The position numbers were made by a program, and so were the translations under genes. The notes beneath the pieces were generated by a model. The model saw nothing but the letters and a program-made list of their open reading frames with translations, was not told the DNA's origin and did no database searches. A DNA stretch of 42,578 bases from Bacteroidales bacterium (GTDB taxonomy: Bacteria > Bacteroidota > Bacteroidia > Bacteroidales > Dysgonomonadaceae): positions 1 to 42,578 of the forward strand of contig JAAYGM010000240.1 of NCBI GenBank assembly GCA_012727735.1, written 5' to 3'. Shown here one piece after another: positions 9,335 through 18,450 of this stretch (position 1 is the first letter of the stretch; each line of letters starts with the position of its first letter).

Positions 9335-10495
9335 CTATCGCATTAAGTTTCTGATCCCTTCAATATCGAACCCCAGTGAGAGTCTCAATGTCTGGTCCAA
9401 GGGGTTTGACTGAGCAGTAGAGAGCAGGTAAGCCGCATCAACCTGGAAAGATTTCATCCTGAAACCAGCACCAAATGCGAAGTAGCGGCGATTTCCCTTG
9501 TACTCGTTCTCATTATAGTATCCTGTCCGCAGGGAGAACTGATTATCGTAGGTGTATTCTGCTCCCAGCGACCAGATAATCTCCTTCATCTCCTCCCCGA
9601 ATCCTCCCGGTGCATCACCCAGTGATTTGAATATACCTCCGATGGAAGAGATATTATTATAATCGTCGATGCGCTGTTGTGCCTCATCGGCACTTTCATT
9701 ATTGTCATGCAACTGCGGTGTGGGTACCAGCAGCTTGTTGAGGTCAACACTGAACGAGATGCTGTTCTTCTCATCTATCGGTAAGCCCAACGATGCTCCT
9801 ACTCTCAGGTTAGCAGGAAGAAACATGGAGCTGGCCCCACCATCGTACGAGATTTTTGTCCCGATATTGGAAAGAGTGACGCCAAAACCCAGCAGTGCTT
9901 CTGAACGGCCCAGGGTGATATAGGATTCATTATACCCTGCGATATCAGCAGCAAAAGCATTTCCAGGAGTGGTCTCGTCATTGCCCGTGGAATAATCGCC
10001 ACGGATGTAGCGGAGGGTGACCGCACCGGAGAATTTCTCGGTGAGCTTCCTGGAGTAAGCCACATCCAGTGCGAACTCATGCGGTGAAACAGACTGCCAG
10101 AACTCTCCGTTCATATCGGCAATATCGATATTACCCAGTGAGAAATAACGCAGCGATGCACTGATAGCACTTATATTATCGTTTCCCGGCTTCCAGTATC
10201 CCGAAGCGTACAAAAGATTGATATCGCTTACCAGTTTACTTAACCAGGGAGTGTAGGAGAATGAGACCCCCGCATTGCTGGTGATAAAAGGATACTTCGC
10301 CGCGTTCCAGTGTTGCGAATAAACATCGGGCATGGTGGCGGCACCCATGTCGCCCATTCCTCCGCCTCTGGCATCGGGTGCGAACTGCAGAGAGGGCATC
10401 GCAACAGGTATGGGATTATAATCCTGAGCCGGTGTGATATTACTCACCAGAGCAAACAAGCAGAAGAACAAAAATGAGGTTAATAATCTGTTCAT
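9335..10495 (-). CDS. porV: type IX secretion system outer membrane channel protein PorV (LptO)
   Basis: Signal peptide, then SLQFAPDARGGGMGDMGAATMPDVYSQHWNAAKYPF and a beta-barrel-like pattern. Confidence 0.88.
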   Translation of the reverse strand: MNRLLTSFLFFCLFALVSNITPAQDYNPIPVAMPSLQFAPDARGGGMGDMGAATMPDVYSQHWNAAKYPFITSNAGVSFSYTPWLSKLVSDINLLYASGYWKPGNDNISAISASLRYFSLGNIDIADMNGEFWQSVSPHEFALDVAYSRKLTEKFSGAVTLRYIRGDYSTGNDETTPGNAFAADIAGYNESYITLGRSEALLGFGVTLSNIGTKISYDGGASSMFLPANLRVGASLGLPIDEKNSISFSVDLNKLLVPTPQLHDNNESADEAQQRIDDYNNISSIGGIFKSLGDAPGGFGEEMKEIIWSLGAEYTYDNQFSLRTGYYNENEYKGNRRYFAFGAGFRMKSFQVDAAYLLSTAQSNPLDQTLRLSLGFDIEGIRNLMR

Positions 10496-10525
10496 GTTGT
10501 AACGATATTACTGTAGGATGAAATA

Positions 10526-11140
10526 TTATTTCACCCTGAAATCCATCAGTTTTCTCTCTTCGATATAGCCCTGCAGATGGTCGTCAATTGTTACCGGTCC
10601 GATACCTGCGGGAGTACCAGTAAAGATGAGATCCCCGATTTTCAGCGTAAAGAATTGGCTAATATACGAAATAATCCGGTCCACCGTATAGATCATCTCT
10701 TTTGAATTGCCTTGCTGCACCGTTATATTGTTGATGTCCAGATGAAAATCAAGATTCTGCACATCAGCCACCATGTCCTTTGAAATGAACGTTCCCACAG
10801 CAGCAGAATTATCAAAGCTTTTCGCAATCTCCCAGGGCAACCCTAGTTCTTTCTGTTTTCTCTGCAGATCGCGTGCAGTAAAATCGATTCCTACGGTTAT
10901 CTCATTATAATAGCGATGTGTAAACCGCTCATCAATGTTTTTCCCTAAACGGTTAATCTTCACCACCAGCTCTGTCTCGTAATGCACCTCTTCAGAAAAA
11001 CCGGGCAGGAAAAAGGGTTTACCATCTTTGAGCAGGGCGGTGTCCGGTTTCATAAACAACACAGGTTCCTTACTCTCGAACGTACGTTTCATCTCCTTAT
11101 TGTGAGAAGCGTAATTAAGTCCAACAGCAAATATCTTCAT
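10526..11140 (-). CDS. fumarylacetoacetate hydrolase family protein
   Basis: MKIFAVGLNYASHNKEM..., HYETELVVKI, TVGIDFTARDLQ, GDLIFTGTPAGIGPV motifs. Confidence 0.9.
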   Translation of the reverse strand: MKIFAVGLNYASHNKEMKRTFESKEPVLFMKPDTALLKDGKPFFLPGFSEEVHYETELVVKINRLGKNIDERFTHRYYNEITVGIDFTARDLQRKQKELGLPWEIAKSFDNSAAVGTFISKDMVADVQNLDFHLDINNITVQQGNSKEMIYTVDRIISYISQFFTLKIGDLIFTGTPAGIGPVTIDDHLQGYIEERKLMDFRVK

Positions 11141-11772
11141 GATCTCAGACGGTTAAACATCACAGCAAGATGCGCATATAGCGAAGTATTTTGCAGGACA
11201 ACACCCTCGGGCACACGAATTCGGAACGGTGTAAAATTCCATATCGCCTTAATACCACCATGAATCATGAACTCAGACACCTCCTGTGCAATACCGGGGG
11301 GTACGGTAAGCACACCTATCTCCGCATTAATTTTTTCGTTTTTCTGGATGAATTCACTGGTATGAAAAACGGGAATATTGTTTATTCGCTTATTGACTAT
11401 GGAAGCATTCACATCGAAACCGGCAATTATTTTTAATCCGAACTGTTCCAGCCCGGAATCAGATAAGAGCGCTGCACCCAGGCTTCCAACACCAAAGACT
11501 ACTGCACTGTGTGTTTTGGTGAATCCCAGGAAGCTCTCCAGCACATTAATCAACTCCTCAATCTCGTAACCTACTCTTGTCTTCCCGCTAATGTCCACAT
11601 ACGAAAGATCTTTGGCTATCTGAGAAGCAGAGACATCAATTTTTTTCGCAATCTGAGTGGACGACACAATTGACTCTCCCTGGCTTTGAAGTAATTTGAC
11701 ATACGACAAGTACCAGGGAAGCCTTCTGAGTGCCGGCTCAGGTATTTTAGCGGAATATATCTGTTCTGACAT
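11137..11772 (-). CDS. rex: redox-sensing transcriptional repressor Rex
   Basis: IPEPALRRLPWYLSYVKLLQSQG N-terminus, winged helix SASQIAKDLSYVDISGKTRVGYEIEEL, Rossmann VVFGVGSLGAALL; 4-bp overlap with the FAH gene. Confidence 0.93.
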   Translation of the reverse strand: MSEQIYSAKIPEPALRRLPWYLSYVKLLQSQGESIVSSTQIAKKIDVSASQIAKDLSYVDISGKTRVGYEIEELINVLESFLGFTKTHSAVVFGVGSLGAALLSDSGLEQFGLKIIAGFDVNASIVNKRINNIPVFHTSEFIQKNEKINAEIGVLTVPPGIAQEVSEFMIHGGIKAIWNFTPFRIRVPEGVVLQNTSLYAHLAVMFNRLRS

Positions 11773-11908
11773 ACCTTTCCTGTTCTTAAATAATTCACAG
11801 AAATTAATATTTTCGATGCTGCCAGGAATTTCCTGTTCTGCTCTTTACATCACAAAAAGAGATACAAAGATACGTTTATTTGGAGAAATTTCAGAATCTT
11901 AAGCTACA

Positions 11909-11930
11909 TTTAAAGATAAATTTCTTTAAT
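11909..11930. promoter_or_regulatory. 22-bp near-palindrome TTTAAAGATAAATTTCTTTAAT, candidate operator
   Basis: Near-identical to 32512-32533 upstream of pckA; lies between rex and the divergent sulfatase, close to the sulfatase -7 element TATCTTTG at 11949-11956. Confidence 0.5.
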
Positions 11931-12011
11931 TGTTTCTGCATAAAACCGTATCTTTGCAACAATATAGAATTTCCCTGATTGCTGCAGGTTCATTTATAAT
12001 CAAAATAAAAC

Positions 12012-13583
12012 ATGAATACTTTTAGTCTGAAACTAATATATCCGCTTACTGGTGCTGCCCTGCTTGCATCATGCGGCAAGAACAAACCAGCGGAGCCTGC
12101 AAGGCCGTTGAACATTGTTTATATTATGACCGATGATCACACACGGCAGATGATGAGCTGTTATGATGACCGTCATGTAGAAACACCAAACCTTGACAGG
12201 ATAGCAGAAAAGGGTGTCAGGTTCACCAACGCCTACGTAGCCAACTCCATTTCTGCTCCCAGCCGCGCCTGCCTTCTGACAGGAAAACACAGCCACAAAA
12301 ATGGGAAGATTGACAATAGAAGCCCGTTTGACGGAAGTCAGCAGACTGTGCAGCAACTGCTGAAGGAGGCAGGTTATCAGACAGCAATGATTGGTAAATG
12401 GCACCTGGACAGCCAACCAACCAATTTCGACCATTGGGAAATTCTTCCCGGACAAGGCAGTTATTACAATCCCGATTTCATCACCCCCGAAGGGAGGAAA
12501 CAGTATGAAGGTTATGTGACGAACATCATTACCGATATGGGGATCAACTGGCTGGAAGAGGAACGTAGCCGGGAACAACCCTTTGTGCTCTTCCTCCATC
12601 ACAAGGTGGCACACCGCAACTGGATGGCTGACACCACCCATCTGCCATTATACGAGGATAAAACGTTTGAACTACCTGCCAATTTCTATGATAATTATGA
12701 AGGACGCATCGCGGCTCAACAACAGGAGATGCGCATTGCCAGCGACCATGACATGGATCTGGTGAACGACCTGAAGATGATCCATCCGGACGTGGAGACC
12801 CGTCTTTCCGATGCCTACATCCACGGAGAATACGCACGGCTGGACCCGGAACAAAAAGCGGCATGGGATGCGCACTATCACCCTATCATCGATGCCTTCT
12901 ATGCAGCCGATCTCACAGGGGATGAACTGGCAGAATGGAAATACCAGCGTTATATGCGTGATTATGCCAAAACGATTCAATCACTCGATGAGAATATTGG
13001 CCGTCTGCTGGATTATCTGGAAGCGAATGATATGCTGGAGAACACGGTCATCTTCTACACCTCCGACCAGGGATTCTATATGGGTGAGCATGGCTGGTTC
13101 GACAAGCGGTTCATGTATGAAGAGTCGTTCAGCACACCACTGGTGATGCAGCTTCCCTCATCATTCAAAAAACGGGGTGATGTGGATCTCCTGGTGCAGA
13201 ACATTGATTTCGCGCCAACAATGCTGGCGCTGGCGGGGGTAGAGATCCCGGAAGATATACAGGGTGAATCGCTGCTGCCTCTGCTGAGAGACAAAAAGGC
13301 GCCGAAGAACTGGAGGAAGTCACTCTACTATCACTATTACGAATATCCGGCGGAACATGCCGTGAAACGCCATTATGGTGTAAAAACGGAACGGTATAAG
13401 CTGATACATTTCTACAACGACATAGATACGTGGGAACTGTACGATCTTCACAACGACCCTACTGAGATGAATAACTTGTACGGCAAAGAAGGATACCGTG
13501 AGATCACCGGGGAGCTGAGACAGGAGCTTCAAAGGTTGCAACAGTATTATGATGACCCCATACGTGAAGAGATTCCCATTTAA
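12012..13583 (+). CDS. sulfatase (lipoprotein, serine-type)
   Basis: Lipobox LLASCG; NIVYIMTDDHTRQMMSCY, ISAPSRACLLTGKHSHKNG sulfatase signature, GKWHL, TSDQGFYMGEHGWFDKR. Confidence 0.93.
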   Translation: MNTFSLKLIYPLTGAALLASCGKNKPAEPARPLNIVYIMTDDHTRQMMSCYDDRHVETPNLDRIAEKGVRFTNAYVANSISAPSRACLLTGKHSHKNGKIDNRSPFDGSQQTVQQLLKEAGYQTAMIGKWHLDSQPTNFDHWEILPGQGSYYNPDFITPEGRKQYEGYVTNIITDMGINWLEEERSREQPFVLFLHHKVAHRNWMADTTHLPLYEDKTFELPANFYDNYEGRIAAQQQEMRIASDHDMDLVNDLKMIHPDVETRLSDAYIHGEYARLDPEQKAAWDAHYHPIIDAFYAADLTGDELAEWKYQRYMRDYAKTIQSLDENIGRLLDYLEANDMLENTVIFYTSDQGFYMGEHGWFDKRFMYEESFSTPLVMQLPSSFKKRGDVDLLVQNIDFAPTMLALAGVEIPEDIQGESLLPLLRDKKAPKNWRKSLYYHYYEYPAEHAVKRHYGVKTERYKLIHFYNDIDTWELYDLHNDPTEMNNLYGKEGYREITGELRQELQRLQQYYDDPIREEIPI

Positions 13584-13623
13584 GGATTATTGAAAACAAT
13601 GCACAGCGGCTGAAGAAGCTACT

Positions 13624-14037
13624 TTAAACCTCTTCATCCATGATCCCCTCCTCCTCCTGATTCAGAGGGATTACTTTTGTCACTTTGGAGCCTTTTAAAA
13701 GGGGAGAAATTTTATCGGTAATAATCGCTTTGTGGTATGAGCTACCCTGATGTAGTATAAAAGCAGCTTCGCTTTCATAGCTTTCGTAGATGAAGATTTT
13801 CGCTGGATCATCCTCACTCAGCAACACATCATATACGAAACACCCCTCTTCATTCTCCAGCGTTTGTGCCTGCATCTCCAGGAGAAGATCAATCGCTCTG
13901 TCTGCATCTTTCTCATCGAAAGTGAATTCAACAATGATCACATATGGATCTTCCATATCCTGAGCCAGCGCTGACGAAATATTTGCCACCATAGCGGCAC
14001 ATAAAATCATACAAAACAGAACAATTTGCTTTTTCAT
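13624..14037 (-). CDS. secreted antibiotic biosynthesis monooxygenase (ABM)-like protein
   Basis: Signal peptide MKKQIVLFCMILCAAMVANISSALA, then VIIVEFTFDEKDADRAIDLLLEMQAQTLENEEGCFVYDVLLSEDDPAKIFIYESYESEAAF. Confidence 0.75.
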   Translation of the reverse strand: MKKQIVLFCMILCAAMVANISSALAQDMEDPYVIIVEFTFDEKDADRAIDLLLEMQAQTLENEEGCFVYDVLLSEDDPAKIFIYESYESEAAFILHQGSSYHKAIITDKISPLLKGSKVTKVIPLNQEEEGIMDEEV

Positions 14038-14080
14038 GCGATGAATATTTTTTATTGTCAATAATTAACCGGCACATCTA

Positions 14081-14881
14081 TCAGTGCCTGACACCTTTGA
14101 TCTCGCGTAATACAGCTCTCACTGATCCAATCTTCAGGTTTGTATCAATAACCACAGGAGTACGGTTTGCATCGTTGGTGATGGAGGCTTTGAGTGCCTC
14201 CTTCTGATCGGTGAATGCATCATCATGGATTGTCATGGAGATGTTTATCACATCATATTGTTTTCCGTCGTTTGCCTTTATTGATGAAGTACCCAGATAG
14301 TTGATATACATGTTTACAGGCTTTCTCCCTGATATAAACTGAATAAATTTTCTGTCACCAGACTGCATCCCTGTATAATCGAGATTACGTATATAAGGCA
14401 GAATGGATAGATAGTCGTAGGTGCACTGATCGGTTGTCACCACCTCATCAAATCTCTCCTCTCCATTCCACCGTCGGATGGCACGGATACTTACCTGGTC
14501 ACCACTATAAGTGAACGTCTGTCGTTCAACAGAGTAATCTTTTCCTTCAAATGCCTCCTTGGTGAAGAGCAACGGACGCAGATACATGTCAATATAGGAT
14601 GTGAGCGTATCGTTTACCGTGTAAAGGTTCCCGGCTAAGCCTGAGGTATTGAGCATCATCACTGTCTTGTATGCATTCTGGCCGCGATAGTTCGCCTCGG
14701 TTACAGATAGTGACCCCTTGCCTGCACGCGCATTCAGGAAGCCATAACTGAAGTATAGATCGTACTGTATCGCTTCACCACTCGAAAAGGCCTTGTTTGT
14801 TAGTTTACATTGTGCATTTATTTGCTGTATACCAAAAAAGGATAGAAGTAAAATAATTATAACGCTGTTTTTTTTGTTCAT
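14081..14881 (-). CDS. DUF3108 domain-containing protein
   Basis: Signal peptide, then AFSSGEAIQYDLYFSYGFLNARAGKGSLSV, typical DUF3108 opening. Confidence 0.8.
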   Translation of the reverse strand: MNKKNSVIIILLLSFFGIQQINAQCKLTNKAFSSGEAIQYDLYFSYGFLNARAGKGSLSVTEANYRGQNAYKTVMMLNTSGLAGNLYTVNDTLTSYIDMYLRPLLFTKEAFEGKDYSVERQTFTYSGDQVSIRAIRRWNGEERFDEVVTTDQCTYDYLSILPYIRNLDYTGMQSGDRKFIQFISGRKPVNMYINYLGTSSIKANDGKQYDVINISMTIHDDAFTDQKEALKASITNDANRTPVVIDTNLKIGSVRAVLREIKGVRH

Positions 14882-14912
14882 TATCATTTTTTTTGTTTCG
14901 ATATTGCAGCAA

Positions 14913-16907
14913 TTACCTCACGCCCCTGTTTTGCTGCATGCCGGCAGGGCCTCCGCTTCTACCGCCACCTGCAGGCCCTGATCCCGAAAAGGGTGAGCTC
15001 TGGCGGCTTTGCTGTCCGCTGTTTCTTTCAAGATTCGGATCCCGTCGCTTCTTCTCTACCGGTTTATTCTTTGTTATCTCCGGCGGTTTTTGCCTTATCA
15101 CCGGAGTAGTGAATATATCCCACTCCTCAACGTGATCGGAATAGGCCCTTATTACCAGCATGCCAGGATAGTAAAAAACCGCCTCGGGTTGTCTCTTCTC
15201 TTCATAATTCCCGGTTGACCATATGCCGTCTTCATTTTCATCTATCACAATCCGCGCATAGATTTCACCGGGAAGCAGGTCCTGAAATCTGACCACGTTG
15301 TCTTTGACAATACTTTTCCGAAAAGGTTTATCCGTTTTATCCAGCAACTCCACGAAAGCCGGTTTACCATCGGGGATTCCAGCGATTGTTATCTCAAGGT
15401 TCCCGTACTGATCCAGCTGCTTCACAGTGAAGTTCTGATCGTATCCGTTATTCCACAGGCCATAATGACTGAAGACTGCAGCAGAATCAATGGTCAACCT
15501 ATACTTTCCACCGGGCTCCCATTTTGGTCGCAGTGTATATTTACGTGGATTGAACAAAACGGTCTCCAAGAGGAATGGAACAGGTTCAAAAAGTGAGTCC
15601 ACCTCTTTATAGAGCCTTACAAAGCTTGAGTCGAACAAAATCACAGGTTGTTCAAATTCAATTCTTAAAGGATTAAACAATTCAAAAGAAGATTGTACAT
15701 TGGTATTGATACCCATGAATCTGACGGGTTTCTCCTCATCCTCTTCGTCCCCTTTCTCCTCTTTCTCCTTTGTCTCCGCTTGTCGTTCACGCGCTGATCT
15801 CCGTATATTGAAACTGAGTGTATCTGTGACGATTTCATTTTTATTTAATGAGTCAGTACGTATATAGTCGATTTTCATCCTGATGGAATCCTGCTGATAA
15901 ACCAGTGAGTCAGTAATCCAGAGCATCAGGGTATCATTCCCGGCACTTCGCTCAGCCACATACCAGCTGTCGTCTGACCGCTCCGGGTTCAATAAGGTGA
16001 AAGAAGGTGCAGTGGTGGGTGCTGCAAAAAAGAGATTAATTCTGTGCTGTTCCGGCCGTTCATGCTTTTGCAGATACTGCCGTTGGAAATCGGACAGAAA
16101 AGAACGCAGCAGCAGATCGTCAGGTAAAAACCGGGTATAACTGACGGTCAGTATTGTGTCAACAGTGATACTGTCCACAAAAAGGGTATCCTGTCGTTGT
16201 GCAGGCATGGTTGAAGGAATGATGACAGAGTCAAGAAAAGCAACCGCTTCCTGTGGATTGTCATACTTGTAATCTCTGTTCAGATCGGCAAGTGCAAACA
16301 CTTTATAACTCCCAGGAGCCATTCCCCGAACAGTGAAATTACCTCTTGAATCTGTTCTGGAGATACGCTCGAAGGGTGTATTCGTGAAGGCTGTATCCTC
16401 AAAATTGGAATGGATGCCTACATAAATACCAGTGACAGGTTCAAGCTCTTGTGCAGTAATCACTTTTCCGGAAACAGATAAGGTGTCCAGCTGATCGCCT
16501 GTAGAAAATGAGAAGACAAAATTCTCAAGAGGGTTCTCTTCGTTGTTATCCACGATCGCATCTGTAAAGTCGATTGTATAGGTGGTATTGGGTAACAGTT
16601 CATCGTTCAGTTCCACAATCGCCTTTCTCCCAACCGATCTGACCACGGGCAGACTTTGCTGAGGAGGAGTGATGAGCACCTTCTCACTGGGTGTTTTAAT
16701 TTTGATGTTTTCATCAAACTCAATCTCAATCCTCTTGGGAGTGGATCGGAGTGAATTAAACTCAGGGGATGCACTTCTGACAACCGGGGGTGTTACATCA
16801 TACGCCCCTCCGGTTGGAGATGCCATATTCGCACATGAATGGAACATGACAATAGCCACCATAGCCAGAAACAGAAACGAAAGAAAGGAGAAAATTTTAT
16901 TCAACAT
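14913..16907 (-). CDS. Ig-like (Big_5/SbsA-type) domain lipoprotein with Gly/Ser/Arg-rich C-terminal tail
   Basis: Lipobox FHSCANMASPTGGAYDVTPPVVRSASPEFNSLRSTPKRIEIEFDENIKI; tail SPFSGSGPAGGGRSGGPAGMQQNRGVR. Confidence 0.75.
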   Translation of the reverse strand: MLNKIFSFLSFLFLAMVAIVMFHSCANMASPTGGAYDVTPPVVRSASPEFNSLRSTPKRIEIEFDENIKIKTPSEKVLITPPQQSLPVVRSVGRKAIVELNDELLPNTTYTIDFTDAIVDNNEENPLENFVFSFSTGDQLDTLSVSGKVITAQELEPVTGIYVGIHSNFEDTAFTNTPFERISRTDSRGNFTVRGMAPGSYKVFALADLNRDYKYDNPQEAVAFLDSVIIPSTMPAQRQDTLFVDSITVDTILTVSYTRFLPDDLLLRSFLSDFQRQYLQKHERPEQHRINLFFAAPTTAPSFTLLNPERSDDSWYVAERSAGNDTLMLWITDSLVYQQDSIRMKIDYIRTDSLNKNEIVTDTLSFNIRRSARERQAETKEKEEKGDEEDEEKPVRFMGINTNVQSSFELFNPLRIEFEQPVILFDSSFVRLYKEVDSLFEPVPFLLETVLFNPRKYTLRPKWEPGGKYRLTIDSAAVFSHYGLWNNGYDQNFTVKQLDQYGNLEITIAGIPDGKPAFVELLDKTDKPFRKSIVKDNVVRFQDLLPGEIYARIVIDENEDGIWSTGNYEEKRQPEAVFYYPGMLVIRAYSDHVEEWDIFTTPVIRQKPPEITKNKPVEKKRRDPNLERNSGQQSRQSSPFSGSGPAGGGRSGGPAGMQQNRGVR

Positions 16908-17017
16908 TATGCAGCTTTAGTAAGAACATTGCCGTTTTCAGCACAAAAATACAATGTTTTAAGTAGTTTATTGAAAATGAAGTCAGAAAAATAGTGAAAA
17001 ACCCTTTTGATGCGTAA

Positions 17018-18307
17018 TTAAGTCATCAATCCATGGGAAGAAAGAATGGTATGTCCTATGTGACAATAGAGACATTTACGCTTATCGCAATACTCTTTCC
17101 GTAATTGTATCAGCGCCTGACTCTGTGAAGCATTCACTGGTGTGATGCCTGCAGCGCTGAATTCGGCAACAATACTGTTTCTTTCAGGTTTCAACGACTC
17201 CAGAAGCCGGAGAGCACGGTCACAATAAAGGTCGCCGCCCCTCTTCCTGCCGTACGCGAAAAGCAGGGGTGCAACCGTATTGATCAGGATTATACCGACA
17301 GACGCTTCACCCAGTCTTTTACCAATATTCGGCGATTTACTGCCAAAGGAATAGTGTGATTGCCAGTAGAGTGATGGTTCTGTTTGAAAAAGTGAGATCC
17401 ATTGTCGGTTCTCCTCCTTCTCAAGTATCAACGAAAACAGACGGCCCGATTTCTGTAAAAGTGCTGCCAGTTGTGCAATTCGAAGGTGAGGAGATGATCG
17501 GGGACGAACTCTCATTTTTTTAAACAGAAACTCCTCTCTGTTTTTCAGTGCATATTTTGATTTCAGGAACAGATACTCTTTCTGCAATCCTATAAAATAC
17601 TCATCATTCAGCGTGGTATCTTCCAGCATTCCCGCTTGCCCAAAAAGGAGTGCTTCTACCTGAAACAGATTATCACTCTGCTTGAGAATATAATTGAAGG
17701 GTAATGACAGGGCAAGATTCTCAAACTCATCAGCGTTCAGTCCGAATCCGAAATTGCGGCTGAGCAATACATAGAATACCTCATCCCAGGAATTGCCGAA
17801 TCGGTCCAGATGCCTGAAAATATCATTAACCTTCCGTTCTAACCGCTCTAACGACAACAGACTGAGGTATGAACTGATTGTCGTCACGGGCAGGGAAGAG
17901 AGATTGTTTTTACAGGGTATGGGAGTATCACTGTACAACAGATAATCAGCATTCCTGCTAACATTTTCAGGAACTACTATTTCACATTGAGGAATCGGTT
18001 GTCTTTTTTCATTCACAACCTCCCTGTTCACTATCTCAGATACGTGAAGAATGACTGAATTGTACGCTTTATCGGTATGGTGTCCATGATTCACCCAATC
18101 AGCTGAAGTGCGGTGTATCTCCACATTTCCAGCCCACAATTTATCCCCTATCCTGATCTTGGCATTAAAAAAATCGGGACCGGCATCCGTGTTATGCATA
18201 CCGGGATCAATCACCTCTATCTTGTGTCCTTCGACCGTTTCAAGAGAGCCGTGTGGAAAAAGCCTCCATTTCCACACATAATGCAGCAGTTGTTCTCTGT
18301 GGGTCAT
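17018..18307 (-). CDS. DUF2851 family protein
   Basis: EQLLHYVWKWRLFPHGSLETVEGHKIEVIDPGMHNTDAGPDFFNAKIRIGDKLWAGNVEIH. Confidence 0.88.
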   Translation of the reverse strand: MTHREQLLHYVWKWRLFPHGSLETVEGHKIEVIDPGMHNTDAGPDFFNAKIRIGDKLWAGNVEIHRTSADWVNHGHHTDKAYNSVILHVSEIVNREVVNEKRQPIPQCEIVVPENVSRNADYLLYSDTPIPCKNNLSSLPVTTISSYLSLLSLERLERKVNDIFRHLDRFGNSWDEVFYVLLSRNFGFGLNADEFENLALSLPFNYILKQSDNLFQVEALLFGQAGMLEDTTLNDEYFIGLQKEYLFLKSKYALKNREEFLFKKMRVRPRSSPHLRIAQLAALLQKSGRLFSLILEKEENRQWISLFQTEPSLYWQSHYSFGSKSPNIGKRLGEASVGIILINTVAPLLFAYGRKRGGDLYCDRALRLLESLKPERNSIVAEFSAAGITPVNASQSQALIQLRKEYCDKRKCLYCHIGHTILSSHGLMT

Positions 18308-18450
18308 AGCAGTCAGGTTTAAAACCCAAAATTATAATTAATAATCTAAAAACCCAAACCGCTTTCATAAAAGCTGATGCAGTATAAAATGATATTGTGC
18401 GGATTTTTCACTATTTTTGTACCACTTGATTACCCCCCCTTAAAACGTGT

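Noticed and set aside
11773-11908. Classical Rex box (TTGTGAA-N4-TTCACAA) upstream of rex
   Set aside because: Only partial half-sites (TTGTGATGTAAA, AATTCACAG) are visible; neither forms a convincing palindrome.
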